Notes: generated by a model not told the origin, from the sequence alone. 64,000 nucleotides of DNA from Laetiporus sulphureus 93-53 (GCF_001632365.1 NW_024468525.1:398076-462075), one strand, 5' to 3'. Shown: positions 31,878 to 44,210, counted from the stretch's first letter. Made by a program: numbers and translations.

Positions 31878-34800
31878 GGCGGATATCTAATGTGCGATGT
31901 GCAGCAAGAGGACGAGGACGAGCAGGGGCCAACGACGGACGAGGGGTGGAGAAAAGGAGAGTGTGTCTAAGGAGGGACAATAATGGAGGTGAAGAAGAGA
32001 GGCGAGTTGCAGATAAAGCGCAGCATGTACGCATGCCCCATCGGCGCCTGCCCGTTGCCACCGCGAGCATCCAATCACCGCCAACAAGACTCCTCCCCTC
32101 ATTCGGGCGCACCTCCCCGCTCCGTGCCTTGTTTCGTCCATTGTCTTCCCTCTCAGTTCTGCCTCGCACATTCGGACAGAGTAGACGGAAATGTCCAGCA
32201 GCCCACCACCACCCCTCACTCGCCCGCTGAGGAGGGATTGTTGCCTGAGAGCGCGGCGGCGTTCGAAGGGTCGTCGACGTAGATACCGGACTGGTCGAAT
32301 AGAATACGCGCGTAGACCGTCGCCTTTGAGAGGACGACGCGATAGTACTAGCACTGCAGGCATGAAGGCATTCATTCCCGTTGCAAATGCTCTGAAAATG
32401 TGTTCTGAAGTGTGACCTATGGAACACTATGCCCTAATTAGGCAACTTTATGTCCCAAAAAGGCAGTTAATTACAATTTAGTGTCATTAAATAACAAAAA
32501 CGAACGGTCGCAAAAGCTTTCATGTCTGCGGTGTAGGAGAGAGCTTATACACGTGGCTTATCCGAAGAGCCGAATTGCTGATCCGAGTGCACGAATTCTA
32601 GTTCAAGGGGACAAACTGCTCCATTCGTGGGCAGGAGGGCGCCCTTATATACATGCGAATGATAGTGGATAGCGTAACAAGGAAGACGTGGGGTTTTCTG
32701 GCTATGGGGATGCAATCGCGTGAGAAACTACTAACTATGGTAACTGTCCGGACATAAAAGGAAACTTTGAACAACCGAACCTCGGCGACAGACTTGGTTC
32801 CCGGTACGTCCAGACGATGAGCGCTGTCTCGGCGAGTTCGGACCTCCGCGGAGATCGAATTTACGAGTCGCAGTCCGCCGCCCTCGGACGCGCGATCGTC
32901 ACCGCGAGCCTCCTCACCTACGTCTCCCTGTCCTCTCAAATATTATGCATGAACTGAAAGAATCGTCTCAAAATGAATGAAATGGATGAATTACGGTGCC
33001 GGCGGCCATCAGCTTGTCGATGACAGCAATCATGATCCGCGCGAAGCCCGACGCGTCCAGCTCGCACTCATCAATGCATCACTAGCACTGCTCGAACATA
33101 TCTGCACAACTGCCTCAACGGCTCTGTCGGCGAGCAGTTTAAGGGACCTCGTTTCCATGGACAAGCCCTGGGCGCTTCACGCCGTCGCTCTTTCGCCGAA
33201 TCCGCATCTTCTTTGGCAATTCAATGGAGTCTTCCATTCGCCACAATGGCAGCCACGGCCGACATGTGCAGGCGTGGCTGAAACAGAGGTTGTGGTCGTA
33301 GCGAGGTGCGTTGCCGCGCACACAAGCATTTTGACATCTGATCATGATCGATCACAGCTAGCGCGGTGTGTCCACAATATCATATTCGTGCACAGGCCAC
33401 ACCTTTTCAGGCGCACGTTTTGGCCACGAGAGTGGTGGCTGGGCCCTACGTATAATAACTGTCGCCCGCAAACAAGCAGCGTTCCGGAGAAAGAGCATCT
33501 GCGTAAGGGGCACCGGCAGGCGGAAGCGAGAATCATGATCTTGACTGTCACCCGAGCCAACAACACCGATGTCGCTCAACGTTGATGCTGATTAGATCTC
33601 AGTTCACCAATCATCATCAACTTCAACGTTACCTTCATCATCTCGCCGGATCCACTTACCGTCTGATGAAGCCTGAAGCTCCACCTACAAGATCAAGACC
33701 TCCATCAAACTCATGGAGAACCTGTGTCTGACCTTTACGCTGAAATCACCATCGAGACTCTGACGAAGGCAACGCAAATCACAACTTCATCAAAGCTACG
33801 CGCACATCCCTGGTGAACCAAAGGATCTTTTCGATGCTCGCTTTCCTTTTTGCGACTTCTTTGCGCGCACTAACAGCCAGATTCCTGCGAGTCATCATCA
33901 ATATGCAGGGAAGCCCTCCGACAGAGACGCATATATACAGTCAAAGTTGCCACGGCGGTCTGATTCGCAGATCAAGATGAATCCTGACATTTGGCCGACA
34001 ACGGGAGGTTGTCGATCTTGCAGAGACCATCTCATTCAAGAGAAACGGTACAAATAAACCGATGATCGAATGTTCCCAAGACCATGATGAACACAATGCG
34101 GACGTGTAACTTCATCAGACCACCCGCAGATCGCTAGACTTCTCAACTGATGCATAGCCATGTTCTTCATCTCTACCTTGCTTTGCTCAATGCAACTTCT
34201 CTGCGTCTGTGTTGGTATCCTGCCCTCCTCTTCGACGAAATCACACAACGTCGAACTTTACACCGTACCCAGATTCTCCAATCCTGAAAATAAGCCGACT
34301 GCCTGAACACAAATGGCTCATCAGAGCCTCCGCCGCTGGCCCAACAGACATATCGCCATGAACGGCAACACTCAAGCGAGCCGTGTGATCCTGAGTAGCG
34401 TTGGTATCTCGATTGGCATGGCCGCTGGAATATTGGGTTGTACGACAGGGTTGTTTATGACTCGTCATCTGAGCTGCTCCGGAACGTCCAGCGTTCGGGC
34501 TACCGCTCACCCGACAGGAAGCACGTCAAGGTGCCGCGGATGCGTTCACAGTATCGAGCAGAAATACGAGTCACCAACACAGCGTCGAATTCAGGCTGTG
34601 ACCTGATGTTCTTGCGAATGTGCGGACAAAGACCATTGCTGATGCGCGCATTGATATACACATCAATGCTGCTGGTGTGCGGTGAGATACTCTGAGAAAC
34701 CAGTCTGAGCAGCTGTCCATCGAGACAGGATGGGTCCGAAATGCCAATGACATGTGTTCTTGACGCCTGTCATGCTAGTACACGCAGACGGTACACCAGG

Positions 34801-35078
34801 GCTTTGCGGCAAGCGAGTGGAGTGTTCCGTGAGATGGAATTAGTAGGGGCCCCACGTTCTTGATGACCGAGCGTCGCAGGTCCGCCAATGATCAACCTGT
34901 CAAAGACAAAGACAAAGTTGATCTATACCTGTCGCCCAAATATGGTTTGAACCTCGAATTGTGAAGCAAAGAATCTGTGGAACGAGGCCACGTTCAATGG
35001 AGGCTTCCGAGGATGCAACGATGAAAGGATCAGCCTGTCTGCGATACGGCGGATAATATATAAGTCATCTTGTTAGCT
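31878..35078. other. gene-poor region of 3.2 kb
   Basis: The part to about 32430 is the GH16 upstream region. From 32430 to 35078 I find no gene that can be supported. On the plus strand a coding-like stretch at about 32730-32950 (...NLGDRLGSRYVQTMSAVSAS, then GDRIYESQSAALGRAIVTAS) and a longer frame at 32977-33585 have protein-like composition but no start, splice or family support. They may be remnants of one gene. No terminal repeats or transposon proteins are seen. Confidence 0.4.
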
Positions 35079-36372
35079 TCATACACGGAATACATTGAGC
35101 TTGCAATCCCATCCACAGCTCGCGAGTATGCCTTCGTTATATAGCGACCAAGCGCATCCGACGACGAACTCCGTGTGCGGGTCGTGGATATACAACAGGT
35201 GCGATCCCGCCGGCGACGGAGTCGTACTCCACCTAAACACGCCGAATATTAGACGACAGCAGGGAAGAAAAACGAGGTGCACTCCTTACACTCTACACGT
35301 CATGTCATAGCTCGCACTCGCAATCACATCCGGCCGGTGAGGGCTCCACTGGATCTTCCTCACCGCATACTCATGCCCGAGCAGCTGCGTCTCGCACACA
35401 CCCCCAACCGCGCCCGCGCGTGCGCCCTCCGCGCCAAGCTTAACCATCCGGCAGTCCCATACCTTGATCGCCTTGTCGACGCCCGCGCTCGCGAGCAGGA
35501 ACGGGCGGTACTTGTTCCAGTCCAGCGTGAGCACTTCCGTGCCGGACGCGGGCACGGTGAGAGCTGCGGCGGTAACGGGGGCGACGAAGGCGCTCTGGTC
35601 CGCGCCGGGTCCCGAGGGGACGTAGGAAGGCGAACGAAGATCGAAGATCCTGAGGGTACCATCTGTGGAACAGGTCGCGATTGTATCGGGCTGATGGGGT
35701 GAGAAGAGAGCTTGGTAGACACAGGCACGGTGTGCTTGCAGAGTCGTTATGGAACGTGGTCTTTCTGGCGACCACTGTGATCATGGTCAGCTCAGCTTGT
35801 GACGTAGGAGGACTGAGACGCACCAGCTTCACTGTACCATCCCACGAAGAGGAAACGAACATGTCCTTCTGAATATTTGACCAGTCCACGGAGAACACCT
35901 CGCGCGTGTGCTCCTGCCAAGCACGGATGGGTAGATCCTAGATGTGCTTGCGGATCTTTAGTTTGACATCGACACCGACGCATCCGCGCACAACAATCCC
36001 ACATACATTCAACGTGATATCCCATAGTCGAAGCGATCCATCGCCCGAGGCGCTCACGAGCTGGTTCTCGTGCATTTCAGACCACGCGACGTCGTACAGA
36101 CCGTCCTGAGTGTCATAGCTGTTTTCGTCAACGCGATCGAGGCCCCCGCCATGCCAGCGCATCACCACTCACAACTTGTCAAGCGAGAGCGCAGGCAGCC
36201 CTCCGGGGCCAGGATGCAGCGAGACGAGGTGGAGACGGCCGTTGCCCACTAGGCCATAGTTCGCAGACGACGCAAGCGCAATGCGGTTGTTGTGGAACGG
36301 CGACCACGCGAGCGAGTAATGAGCGAAGCCGGGGGTCTGCAGGACGGACGGGGGCGCTGGGGGCGCGTTCAT
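35079..36372 (-). CDS. PEX7: peroxisomal targeting signal 2 receptor, WD40 protein
   Basis: Six exons form a seven-bladed WD40 protein of about 350 aa. The segments are [81 protein letters not shown] and [32 protein letters not shown]. They continue [58 protein letters not shown] and [21 protein letters not shown]. The opening blade pattern and the FxLYNEGxLASCGWD ending are those of PEX7, which carries PTS2 enzymes such as thiolase to the peroxisome. A loop insert rich in Ala/Gly sits between blades 5 and 6. It starts 100 bp from the divergent sirtuin gene. Confidence 0.92.
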
Positions 36373-36472
36373 GGTCGCTGCCGACGGCGATGAGACGAAG
36401 GAGGTAAGGGTCAGGAGCAAACGCCGCCCGCATCATTCCTCGCCCGAGCGCGTCTGATCGGGGTTGTGTCAC

Positions 36473-38114
36473 ATGCGCGTCTCTGTTCCTACCATCCCTG
36501 AGGCCCTCCTCAGGACGGCCACTGCGACACAGACCATCTCGCATGCTGGCGCAGTTGAGCGGATATCGAGCTTCATCGCTCCTGGAAACGTCGCAGTCCT
36601 CACGGGAGCGGGGGTGAGTGTAGATTCGGGCATCAGAGCCTACCGCGGCGTGAAGGGCAGGTATTTGAATCCAAATTACAAGTGCGTGGCAGATGGCCGT
36701 CTCGGATGCGGTAAGAATGATGTTAATATGGCGGTTGAGTAGGCCGATATTTGTACGTGGGCCTCACAAAGTCTCCTTGCGGTGTGAAGTTGCGTAACGG
36801 GAAAAATATTAGTACCATGAATTGATGGATTCGACTGAAAAAGGCGCGGCCTTTAGGTGCGTGCCCTCGGCGTTGCCTCTACTGCCATTACTCATGATCC
36901 AACCAGACGACGATACTGGTACCAAATTTTTCGCTCAAACGATGTCGGTTTCTCTAATATCTGCACAAGGCTCCGTTCATACATCGGATACCCACCCTTG
37001 AGCGCCGCGCAGCCCAATCCCACCCATTACGCCCTAGCCGCTCTACAGTACAGCGATGTCGTTAACAGACTCGTCACCCAGAATGTCGACGGCCTGCATC
37101 ACAAGGCCATCTCGCACGTGTGGGATAATGCCCGAATGGAGGAAAGGATCCTGGAGCTCCACGGACGACTACGTGTGCGCCAGCCAGCTTGGATACAGTC
37201 CGTCGGTATGCTAACCTAGAGTCGATCTAGAGCGTGCGCTGCTCGAATGGTCATTTGGTCCAACGGGATGCGTTTCAAGAGAGGTTATCGGAGGCTAACC
37301 CGCAATGGAAGGCGTTCATGGGTGAGCTGGAGGCGACAGGACGGAAAGTGCGGACGAACCCGGACGGTGATGTGCGATTTTCTCACTCGCCTATTTCATG
37401 AATGTCCGATGACAACGGCCCGCCTGCAGGTCGAGTTGGAGGGTGTGAGCTATGACGAATTTGTAGTACCCGACTGCCCGGCTTGTTTGTCCGAAGGTCT
37501 ACGTAACAATATCGTACGCTATTCCCCGCACTTACTGCTCACGACACAAGACTCATATCGCCGATCAGCTCAAACCCGAGGTCATATTCTTTGGCGAGTC
37601 TATCTCGAAAGAGGTGAAGGGTCGGTCGTACGTATCCCTTCACCTCCACGTCCCCAGGAGACCAATCACCACCAATGACCTAGATTTGCAGATGTAGAGA
37701 GCTGTGATAGACTATTCATGGTTGGCACAACCTTGGCGACATTCTCGGCGTTCAGGTAATTCCCGTGACCCTTCGCTCTCTGGCCATTTAGTAAGTTTTA
37801 CCCCAGGCTCCTCAAGCATGCCCTGGACCTACGCAAACCTGTCCTTCTCCTAAACCTTGGTCCCACACGCGCCGACGCCCTCGCTCACCCAATCGAGAAG
37901 ATCGAGATGTCCAGCGGGACCGTAATGGCGGACGTTGCGAAGGCTGTGCTGTAAGCCCTTCGATCCCCCAGATAGCCAAGCAGTGATTCATGGTGCTCTC
38001 TTTAGAGGGTCCCGCGCTTCCGAGGACCCTGTCGTAGTCAACATGCTGCGGAGCGGTATCGTGAGACCACCGCTAGAGGACGAGGATGATACAGCGCCGA
38101 GAGCGGTCGGGTAG
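36473..38114 (+). CDS. SIRT4-type (class II) NAD-dependent deacylase
   Basis: About ten short exons join in phase. They give [20 protein letters not shown], then [32 protein letters not shown]. These are followed by [23 protein letters not shown], catalytic His in [28 protein letters not shown] and a CPAC pair. The end is [35 protein letters not shown] and [13 protein letters not shown]. GAGxS, TQNVDG and the ELHG histidine mark a sirtuin. The RPIF/RYW segment and FGESI with [13 protein letters not shown] mark the mitochondrial SIRT4 branch. The first zinc pair is atypical: one Cys followed by GH instead of CxxC, which I also expect in fungal relatives. I see no clear mitochondrial presequence beyond an Arg-containing N terminus. 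Two exons are very short (RPIF, YHEL...), so this gene is easily mis-annotated. Confidence 0.88.
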
Positions 38115-38495
38115 ACTCCCGGTTCTGCGCGTTCCCATCGTGCCCGTTCCTCGATAACGAATTTCAGATTGACCAGTAAATACATATGTTACATTAGCGA
38201 ACGGTGTCCCACTGCCTCATATTGATCTGACGCGACGGTATAATGCATGTACAATAACTGAAAGCGGTGAATGCGTGGTTTGCGACAGCAGTCTGTGACG
38301 AAGTGCGTGCAGTGGGGACGAGCGATATAACGGTGTGTAAACAAGAGGCTATGTGCGGATATGCTACACTATATATGAGTAAGATTAGATGTGCCCGAGC
38401 AGGGATTATATCGAGAGCAAGATGACAGCAAATAGACAAGCAGAGCTTACAGTAACTGTACAGCTGAGGTATATAGTAGCGTGTAGATAGATCCT

Positions 38496-39644
38496 CTAGC
38501 AATCTTCGTCTTCCGGCTTCACGGGGAACAAGCGGGCAAAGGGATGATCTGGCGTCCCGGGTGCGAGAAGATCCCTCCGACCCCCGTCGCAAACCTTGTC
38601 GGAACAGTCCAGAAGCGGTTCGGTCGACCAGACAGGTGCCTTGAGATGGGACCAATCCCATTCTTGCCAGTTGCCGAGAAGAGGGGACAGCTCTCGTGTC
38701 GGACGCCGCTGCGACCGGATGAGATACTCCTCAAACTCCGCACTCGGTTCATGGATGATTATGGCGGGGGCGGTGAGTGACTCCACCTCGGGCTCTGATT
38801 CTTCCTTGGAGGAACTCACGCGTGACATGCTGTCGTCCTCGTCCGGAGTTAAGGGTGGCAGCGGGCTCGAGGACGGCGTTATGTGCCGCTTCACAGCGCT
38901 GGCAATCTTGACTTCGGAGGGGAAGGAGGGCTGCTGCTGCGACTCACGTGAGGTAATCGAGGGTGGCGCATCACTGGCCAGATTTCTTACCGGAGCATTC
39001 GCCCGCATTTCTTGGACAACGTTATCAGGTCGCTTGTTGCAACGTTCCCTGTGTTTTTGCCAATGCGCAGGGTCGAACGCGCTCTTCATCGATAGCTTGA
39101 TCGTACTGCCGCACCGAACGCATTCCACGAATTGCGGGCTGTGCACGATGACCATGGGATCCGTCCGCAATTTCTGTTCCCTCGCCAGTTCGCCCTGAGT
39201 CGGTCTACGAGCCGAACTGATGCTGTCAGATCAAAGGCCAATTTAGTGTCCCTTTGTTTTGACAGCGACCTGCCCCTTACGTCGGAGAATGTGGCGCGCC
39301 AGGGGGCGACGCGTCTCTAGACTGATCTCTCGAGGGGGACCAGCCTCGGCGAACGTCGTGCGAACCAGGGTCGACGGTCATTGCCGAATCGTGACCCTCG
39401 ACGTCCCCGCCACGCGTATTAGTCGAGGGAGACACGCAGTCCGATCTGTTAGGCAATTACGCGTCGAGGACAGTGGGAAGCGGCGTGAGAAGCCTACTCA
39501 CCCTGGAGAGCTAGAAGACACCGCGGGCGACTCATATAACCCCCAGGACCTATTAGAAGGGCGTGCCACGCCTGCGTCAAGTCCAGAATGACAGTCTACA
39601 GACTGTTCGAGCGCGAACCTCAGTTTCCTGACTCCCCCCGACAT
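38496..39644 (-). CDS. C-x2-C-x19-H-x3-C finger protein A
   Basis: Three exons join in phase: MSGGVRKLRFALEQSVDCHS...SSSSPG| SDCVSPSTNTRGGD...PHSPT|SARRPTQGELAREQK. They lead to one finger, VECVRCGSTIKLSMKSAFD..HWQKHRERC, with Cys, Cys, His and Cys spaced 2-19-3. The rest is Ser/Pro/Glu-rich and ends in an acidic stretch with aromatic patches (LGNWQEWDWSHLKAPVW). A nuclear DNA- or protein-binding role is inferred from the finger and basic linkers only. The start is uncertain: the frame also opens at 39683. The next gene, on the same strand, has two fingers of exactly the same spacing, so the two are ancient tandem paralogs. Confidence 0.65.
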
Positions 39645-40251
39645 ACGCGGCTGCCAGAGCAATGAGAAAAGACATCCCAGCATAAAGGATCGATTTCTTA
39701 CAGACCTCGGACTGAGAGGGGATAGGAACGGTCATCCCGCTGGTGCTCTCCAAAGACCTATACAAGGCAAATTGAGCACATGACGTTCTCCCACAGGCGG
39801 TAAAATTGCTCACCGTCGCGCAGAGGTCATCCGCTGCGCCAAAGTCGAATATGAGGGGAAAATGAAGCGAGGGGGAAGGGGGAAAAGGTAGAAAGGACAC
39901 TAGGCGAAGAGGAGAAGGATATAGAGTACCAGAGGTGACAGGCATGGACCGTGCTGCTCCGCTAGACTAGGCTACTTGCTAGCGCGCGCGTGCGAATCAT
40001 GTGTTCCGCGAGCAACTGTTCCCGAGCCGGGCCATGCTTCGCGGAACCAAAAGGCTATTGCTTATTCAAGATGATCATTCAGGACCGTTCCGTCAATACA
40101 CCAGGCAAAGCAGAATGTAAGCAGTAGCAGCAGATACGAGGTACAACGGCGCTGTGACCGTTCCGCATGGTATAAATATCGACAACTGCAAGGGGGTTGT
40201 ACGGAAGGATGATGGCACACAGATTGTGAAGAGAACACGTAAAGATATGGG
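39645..40251. other. intergenic between two finger genes, no gene seen
   Basis: A minus-strand frame to 39945 includes a hydrophobic Phe/Pro stretch but lacks a convincing start or splice. It may contain the 5' UTR of finger gene A. Confidence 0.4.
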
Positions 40252-42634
40252 TTACTCCGGCGGGAGACCCCGACCCTCGCGATAGCCGCGCATGAACGAG
40301 CGGAAAGGGTGAGCCAGCAGGTCGAAGAAAGTCTTTGCGTCCTCGACCTCGAGCATTTGCGCAAGTGATGGTCTCCTCCGTAGAGGCTGTGGTTGATCCT
40401 CCTCGTCGTCTTCACGTCGACGTTTACGGCTAGTTCGCGAAGGCGGCTCCGAAGAGGCTGGACCAGCTTCCACGGGTACCACCGGTGAGGTAGCTTTGGC
40501 TGGCGTCTCGACCGTCATTTGAGCCAAATTGAGAGCAGAGATGTTATCCCGACCTGGGCTTTGGGCGACAGCGGGATGTTGAGTTGACCTTCAAGGAAAA
40601 CCGTCAGCATTGTGTAATACATGAAATAGGGGAGTCAACTTACGGAGCGCACGTTGCCTTGTGCTCCTTCCAGAGTGTCAAATCATAATCGACCTCTCCC
40701 CTGACGGATACCTCTGCATGACATATTGCACATTCCACGCTCTGTTCACTGATCTTCTTCACTTGACCATCGTTCACAAGGCTCAGCTTACGCTGAGCTG
40801 TGGCGACATGGCTGCTTGGCCGTTCACTAGCAGGCCTCTCTGCACGAGGTCTCTCAGCTAGTGAGATCCCCAATGGAGCAGCGGAGCTCGTACCATCGTG
40901 GACTGCATCGACTACCACCGCCGCGACTTCATCGACGATGATATCCTTTCTTGTGCGCTCCTCTTCCGCGGCGTCAGATTTCGTATCCTCAGCCTCTGGC
41001 CTAAGCCAACATCAACGCAAATGACAATCGAGGTAGGGGGGACGTGACATCGACTCACCTCTCGGAGGCATCCTGCTGCTTGTGATGTTGTTTGCGGTGA
41101 AGAATCCAGTGCTGCATCACATATTTCCGCTTCAAATTGAGCTGCACCCACTCCTCACACGCTCTGCAGTAGACGCGATGCGGTTCTACCTCTCCCGAGA
41201 GCGGATCGCTTTGCAGGAATTCAATACGTTCTGCCTCGGTCTTACGCGTCCGGATGTTTCCCTTCGACGACTCGCCTGTAACTGAATGTTCGTCTGCCGT
41301 GCTATCCGGTGTGCCCGTACGGCTGTGATGAATAGGGTGCGAGTACGATGAAGGAGACATTATGTGTGAGCACGGTGAATGGAGCATAGTTTTTCCAGCA
41401 TACTTTGTTTGCGCTAGCAAGCCGTTGACGCCTATGGCCGAAAGGGGCTTGACGCTTGTCGGCGGGGAGCGCTGATCATCAGCGGGGAGGTCCGGCGGAT
41501 TGGGAGCGTCCCGCCCGTGCGAAGCCGCTTTGGTTTGAGCCGGAGGCTTCTTATTGCGTGAAGGAGTTTCACCTGGCCTGCGAGAAGGGCGTCTTGGCGA
41601 CGGAGCAGATAACCTAGTGCAAGAAGGGTATGTCACGATGTCTCAGATCCGGCCAGGGAGATTGAGGTGAGGAAGCAACATACATGACGTCGACTCTGTT
41701 CGGAGGTTGTTTCTTCGATGTGGCCTGGAGAAACAATCAGTGATGTTAAACGATTTATCAAAAACTAAGCACGGATCAGACTCAATGAAGGGCAACCAAT
41801 CGGTCCACGAGAGTCGTCAACATGCACTGACATCGTTATGTCATCGCCTTACAATGCTGATCGGCTAGAGTTTCTCAAGAGGATCAGGGCAGCGCATCAC
41901 TGCTGAAACTCGAGATGCGTGCCAGGCGCAGCTGATGCGAATTAAATAGCAAATGCAAAATACCGTGACAGCTCACGTGGTGGATATCCACACGGAAAGC
42001 AGTAGTGAACAGTGTGCTTGACCCTCCGCAGCCGCGTGCGCTTGCACAAAGAACGGCAAGTCTGCCATTTTCTGGTAGATGCAGATACACTGGCAGATCG
42101 GAGGCCTCATCAAACTAGACCCACAGTTCCAACGAAGTGCAAAGCCGAAGCAGATATCAATTGCCAGTTCAAACAGTGAAACCCACCTTTTCGTTGGCCT
42201 GGCTCACACTGGTATCTCCTTGCGCCTGAATCCCCTCTTCCGCTTCATCCCAATCGTCATCATCGTCGTCCCCTCCATCCTCCGGTTCGGTCTCAGGCAC
42301 GGGATCGGCATCCACTTCCTTGCTTCCTTCATTGTCAGAGCCCGAATGAGACGAAACACTTCAAAACGATTAAGTCTGGATCACTGCGCGGAAACGAGTG
42401 TAATAGCGACGAACTTGGCATCATTATCGCTCTCCACGTAGTCCAGGCGTTTCTGCGCAGCAGGTGGACATGAGCGTTTGTCGCTTACGCGCACCTAAGA
42501 GGGACAAGGTCACCTTGCTCCGCGTGCTGTACACCTTCACACGTCCCGGTCTGGACAGACGTTAGGCACAGCAAGCTAACTTAGCCTGGCCATACTCACG
42601 GCTCGGTTGGCGGAGGCGAGCTGTCGATATCCAT
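40252..42634 (-). CDS. C-x2-C-x19-H-x3-C/H finger protein B, two fingers
   Basis: The ATG exon MDIDSSPPPTE is spliced to PPGRVKVYSTRSKVTLS. It is followed by exons KRLDYVESDND, GSDNEGSKEVDADPVPETEP with a DDDDDDWDEAEE run, and ATSKKQPPNRVDVM|LSAPSPRRPS. Finger 1 is VYCRACEEWVQLNLKRKYV..HWILHRKQH; finger 2 is VECAICHAEVSVRGEVDYD..LWKEHKATC. Both have spacing 2-19-3, with a Trp three residues before the His. The C-terminal exon carries a basic patch SRTSRKRRREDDEEDQ, a likely nuclear localisation signal, and ends FRSFMRGYREGRGLPPE. The 5' exon order is inferred from short in-phase pieces. One intron near 41730-42180 would be about 450 nt, so an exon may be missing there. A nuclear function is inferred; the family is not known to me. 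Confidence 0.6.
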
Positions 42635-42914
42635 GGCTTGCAGAGGGGTGGGGATTTCTCCAAAGGGAGAAGGAAAGACGATGCACAAGAGCTCGAGGTT
42701 GCCTGGCGGTGGCGGCTGCGGTCAAAGCAGGTTCGCGACCACGTGCGGCCATAATGCGCGAGCGTCTAAATTACTCTTCCAATCCGATGTCTCGTTTTGC
42801 ATTTTGGAGGCTCTCGTTTCGCTGTCGAGCTCTTCTTGCGACGCCTTGCGTAGAATCTTCGCCGCAGAGTGCTAATCAGTGTATTTCCGACATCTAACGG
42901 ATCCAGGCAGTGCC

Positions 42915-43775
42915 ATGGCTGAGCCTGAGGATCTTCTCTCCGAGTCTTTACAAGTTCTGTACGACTGTGCGCCTGTTGCACACTCGTCTGCGGGATCGGT
43001 CTTCACCTACACCTATCCTGGGCTGTATACTGAAAAAATGACTCGCAGTACCTCCAACCCGTTGCTGACTATTACTGTCCGAACACCCGATACTCAGGCT
43101 GCCAACTGGCCCCTGCATGCATCCTCCATATGGATGTCATCTCTGTATATGGCTGATAATCTCTCTGAGCTGGATCTCGACCGCCATATACGCGTGGTGG
43201 TCGACAGGGGCGAACGCTTACGCGTGCTAGAGTTAGGGGCGGGGGCAGGCCTTCCGGGAATCCTAAATGCTAGGTTGTATGATGATGTGGAAGTTGTCTC
43301 GAGTGATTATCCCGACGAGGAGCTCATACGGACTTTATCGGACAACATCAAGCAGAATGAGGGTCCAGACAGGTGTCGTGCCGTGCCGTATGCCTGGGGA
43401 TCTGATCCTGCCATTCTCTTCACCCCCTCGCCTAAAGGTGCATCGCCATTGGATCCGAGCTTCGACGTGGTCATCGCCGCCGATACACTGTGGAATTCCG
43501 AGCTGCATTCCCTCTTCATCCAGACCATTTGCTCGACGTTGAAGAGATCGACTGAGTCCCGGGTATATCTTGTTGCGGGCTTGCACACAGGAAGGTACAC
43601 GATACAGGCGTTTTTGAGGGCTGTATCAGAAACGGGGCTCGAGATCGAGACCGCCACGGAGAAGGAAATTAATGGCACGACGACTCGACCGTGGAACGTC
43701 GAAAGAGACGAGGAGACTGAGAAGGACCGGAGACGTTGGGTGGTATGGGTGGTCCTCAGGTGGGGATCGCTTTAG
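42915..43775 (+). CDS. EFM7/NNT1-like class I methyltransferase
   Basis: This is an intronless 286-aa protein from MAEPEDLLSESLQ. It has the Rossmann methyltransferase motifs: motif I VLELGAGAGLPGIL, post-I VVSSDYPDEELIRTL, motif IV FDVVIAADTLWNSELHSLF and a closing strand RRRWVVWVVLRWGSL. The entry segment WPLHASSIWMSSLYMADNL and the DYPDxxL signature fit the METTL21/EFM family, with closest likeness to yeast Efm7 (formerly Nnt1). Efm7 methylates the N-terminal Gly and Lys3 of translation elongation factor eEF1A. The S-adenosylmethionine-binding Gly loop is intact. The frame is open 12 codons further upstream but without an ATG. Assignment to Efm7 rather than another Efm enzyme is tentative. 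Confidence 0.82.
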   Translation: MAEPEDLLSESLQVLYDCAPVAHSSAGSVFTYTYPGLYTEKMTRSTSNPLLTITVRTPDTQAANWPLHASSIWMSSLYMADNLSELDLDRHIRVVVDRGERLRVLELGAGAGLPGILNARLYDDVEVVSSDYPDEELIRTLSDNIKQNEGPDRCRAVPYAWGSDPAILFTPSPKGASPLDPSFDVVIAADTLWNSELHSLFIQTICSTLKRSTESRVYLVAGLHTGRYTIQAFLRAVSETGLEIETATEKEINGTTTRPWNVERDEETEKDRRRWVVWVVLRWGSL

Positions 43776-44210
43776 CAGGTACCGGTGGCATCAAAACCGC
43801 TGGCTTGCTTCTTTGGCAAAAGAGTGAACTCCCATAGCTAGAGGCCACTTGCGCAACGCAGTCCCCAAGAATGCTTTGTGCCTCCACATCGTGCGCAACA
43901 ACGCGATGATCTCGAGGTACGGGGGATCTGTATATCCAGCGGTCATTCGTCTTGGCTATGCCTCTTGAATCCAATTGTTGCAACGCGATGCCGTCACAAC
44001 AAAGGGAGTGCAACGGGATGTTGGTTTGACCTGCCAGATTAGGCCACATCCATCCTCGTGTATCTCTCGTGCCACGCTACATAGACTCGTTCTTCCGGAA
44101 GCCCGTTTGCCTCATGGCCTATATATCGATACGGCCTCTTGGCGTGCCCCACTCTTCCCAACCATTACCTCTCCTCTCCTGTCGCCGTCCGTGACAGAAC
44201 GCTCGCCGAT
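43776..44210. other. intergenic leading into the Ifi-6-16-like array
   Basis: No gene was seen. A TATATAT at 44120-44126 lies about 90 nt before the first array gene. Confidence 0.45.
44120..44126 (+). promoter_or_regulatory. TATA box of array gene 1
   Basis: TATATAT lies about 90 nt before the ATG. Array genes 2 and 3 have their own CATATAATA element near -80, so a TATA-type promoter is shared by the family. Confidence 0.5.

Noticed and set aside
31462..32427. 321-codon minus-strand frame running through the GH16 5' end
   Set aside because: Only its last part coincides with a GH16 exon. The upstream portion is promoter sequence read through the intron without a signal or domain.
32430..35060. 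Transposable element in the gene-poor stretch
   Set aside because: No reverse transcriptase, transposase or integrase motif, and no terminal repeats seen in any frame.
39577..39945. 122-codon minus-strand frame with a hydrophobic end, upstream of finger gene A
   Set aside because: Different frame from the finger gene exons and Phe/Pro-rich low complexity; probably leader DNA.
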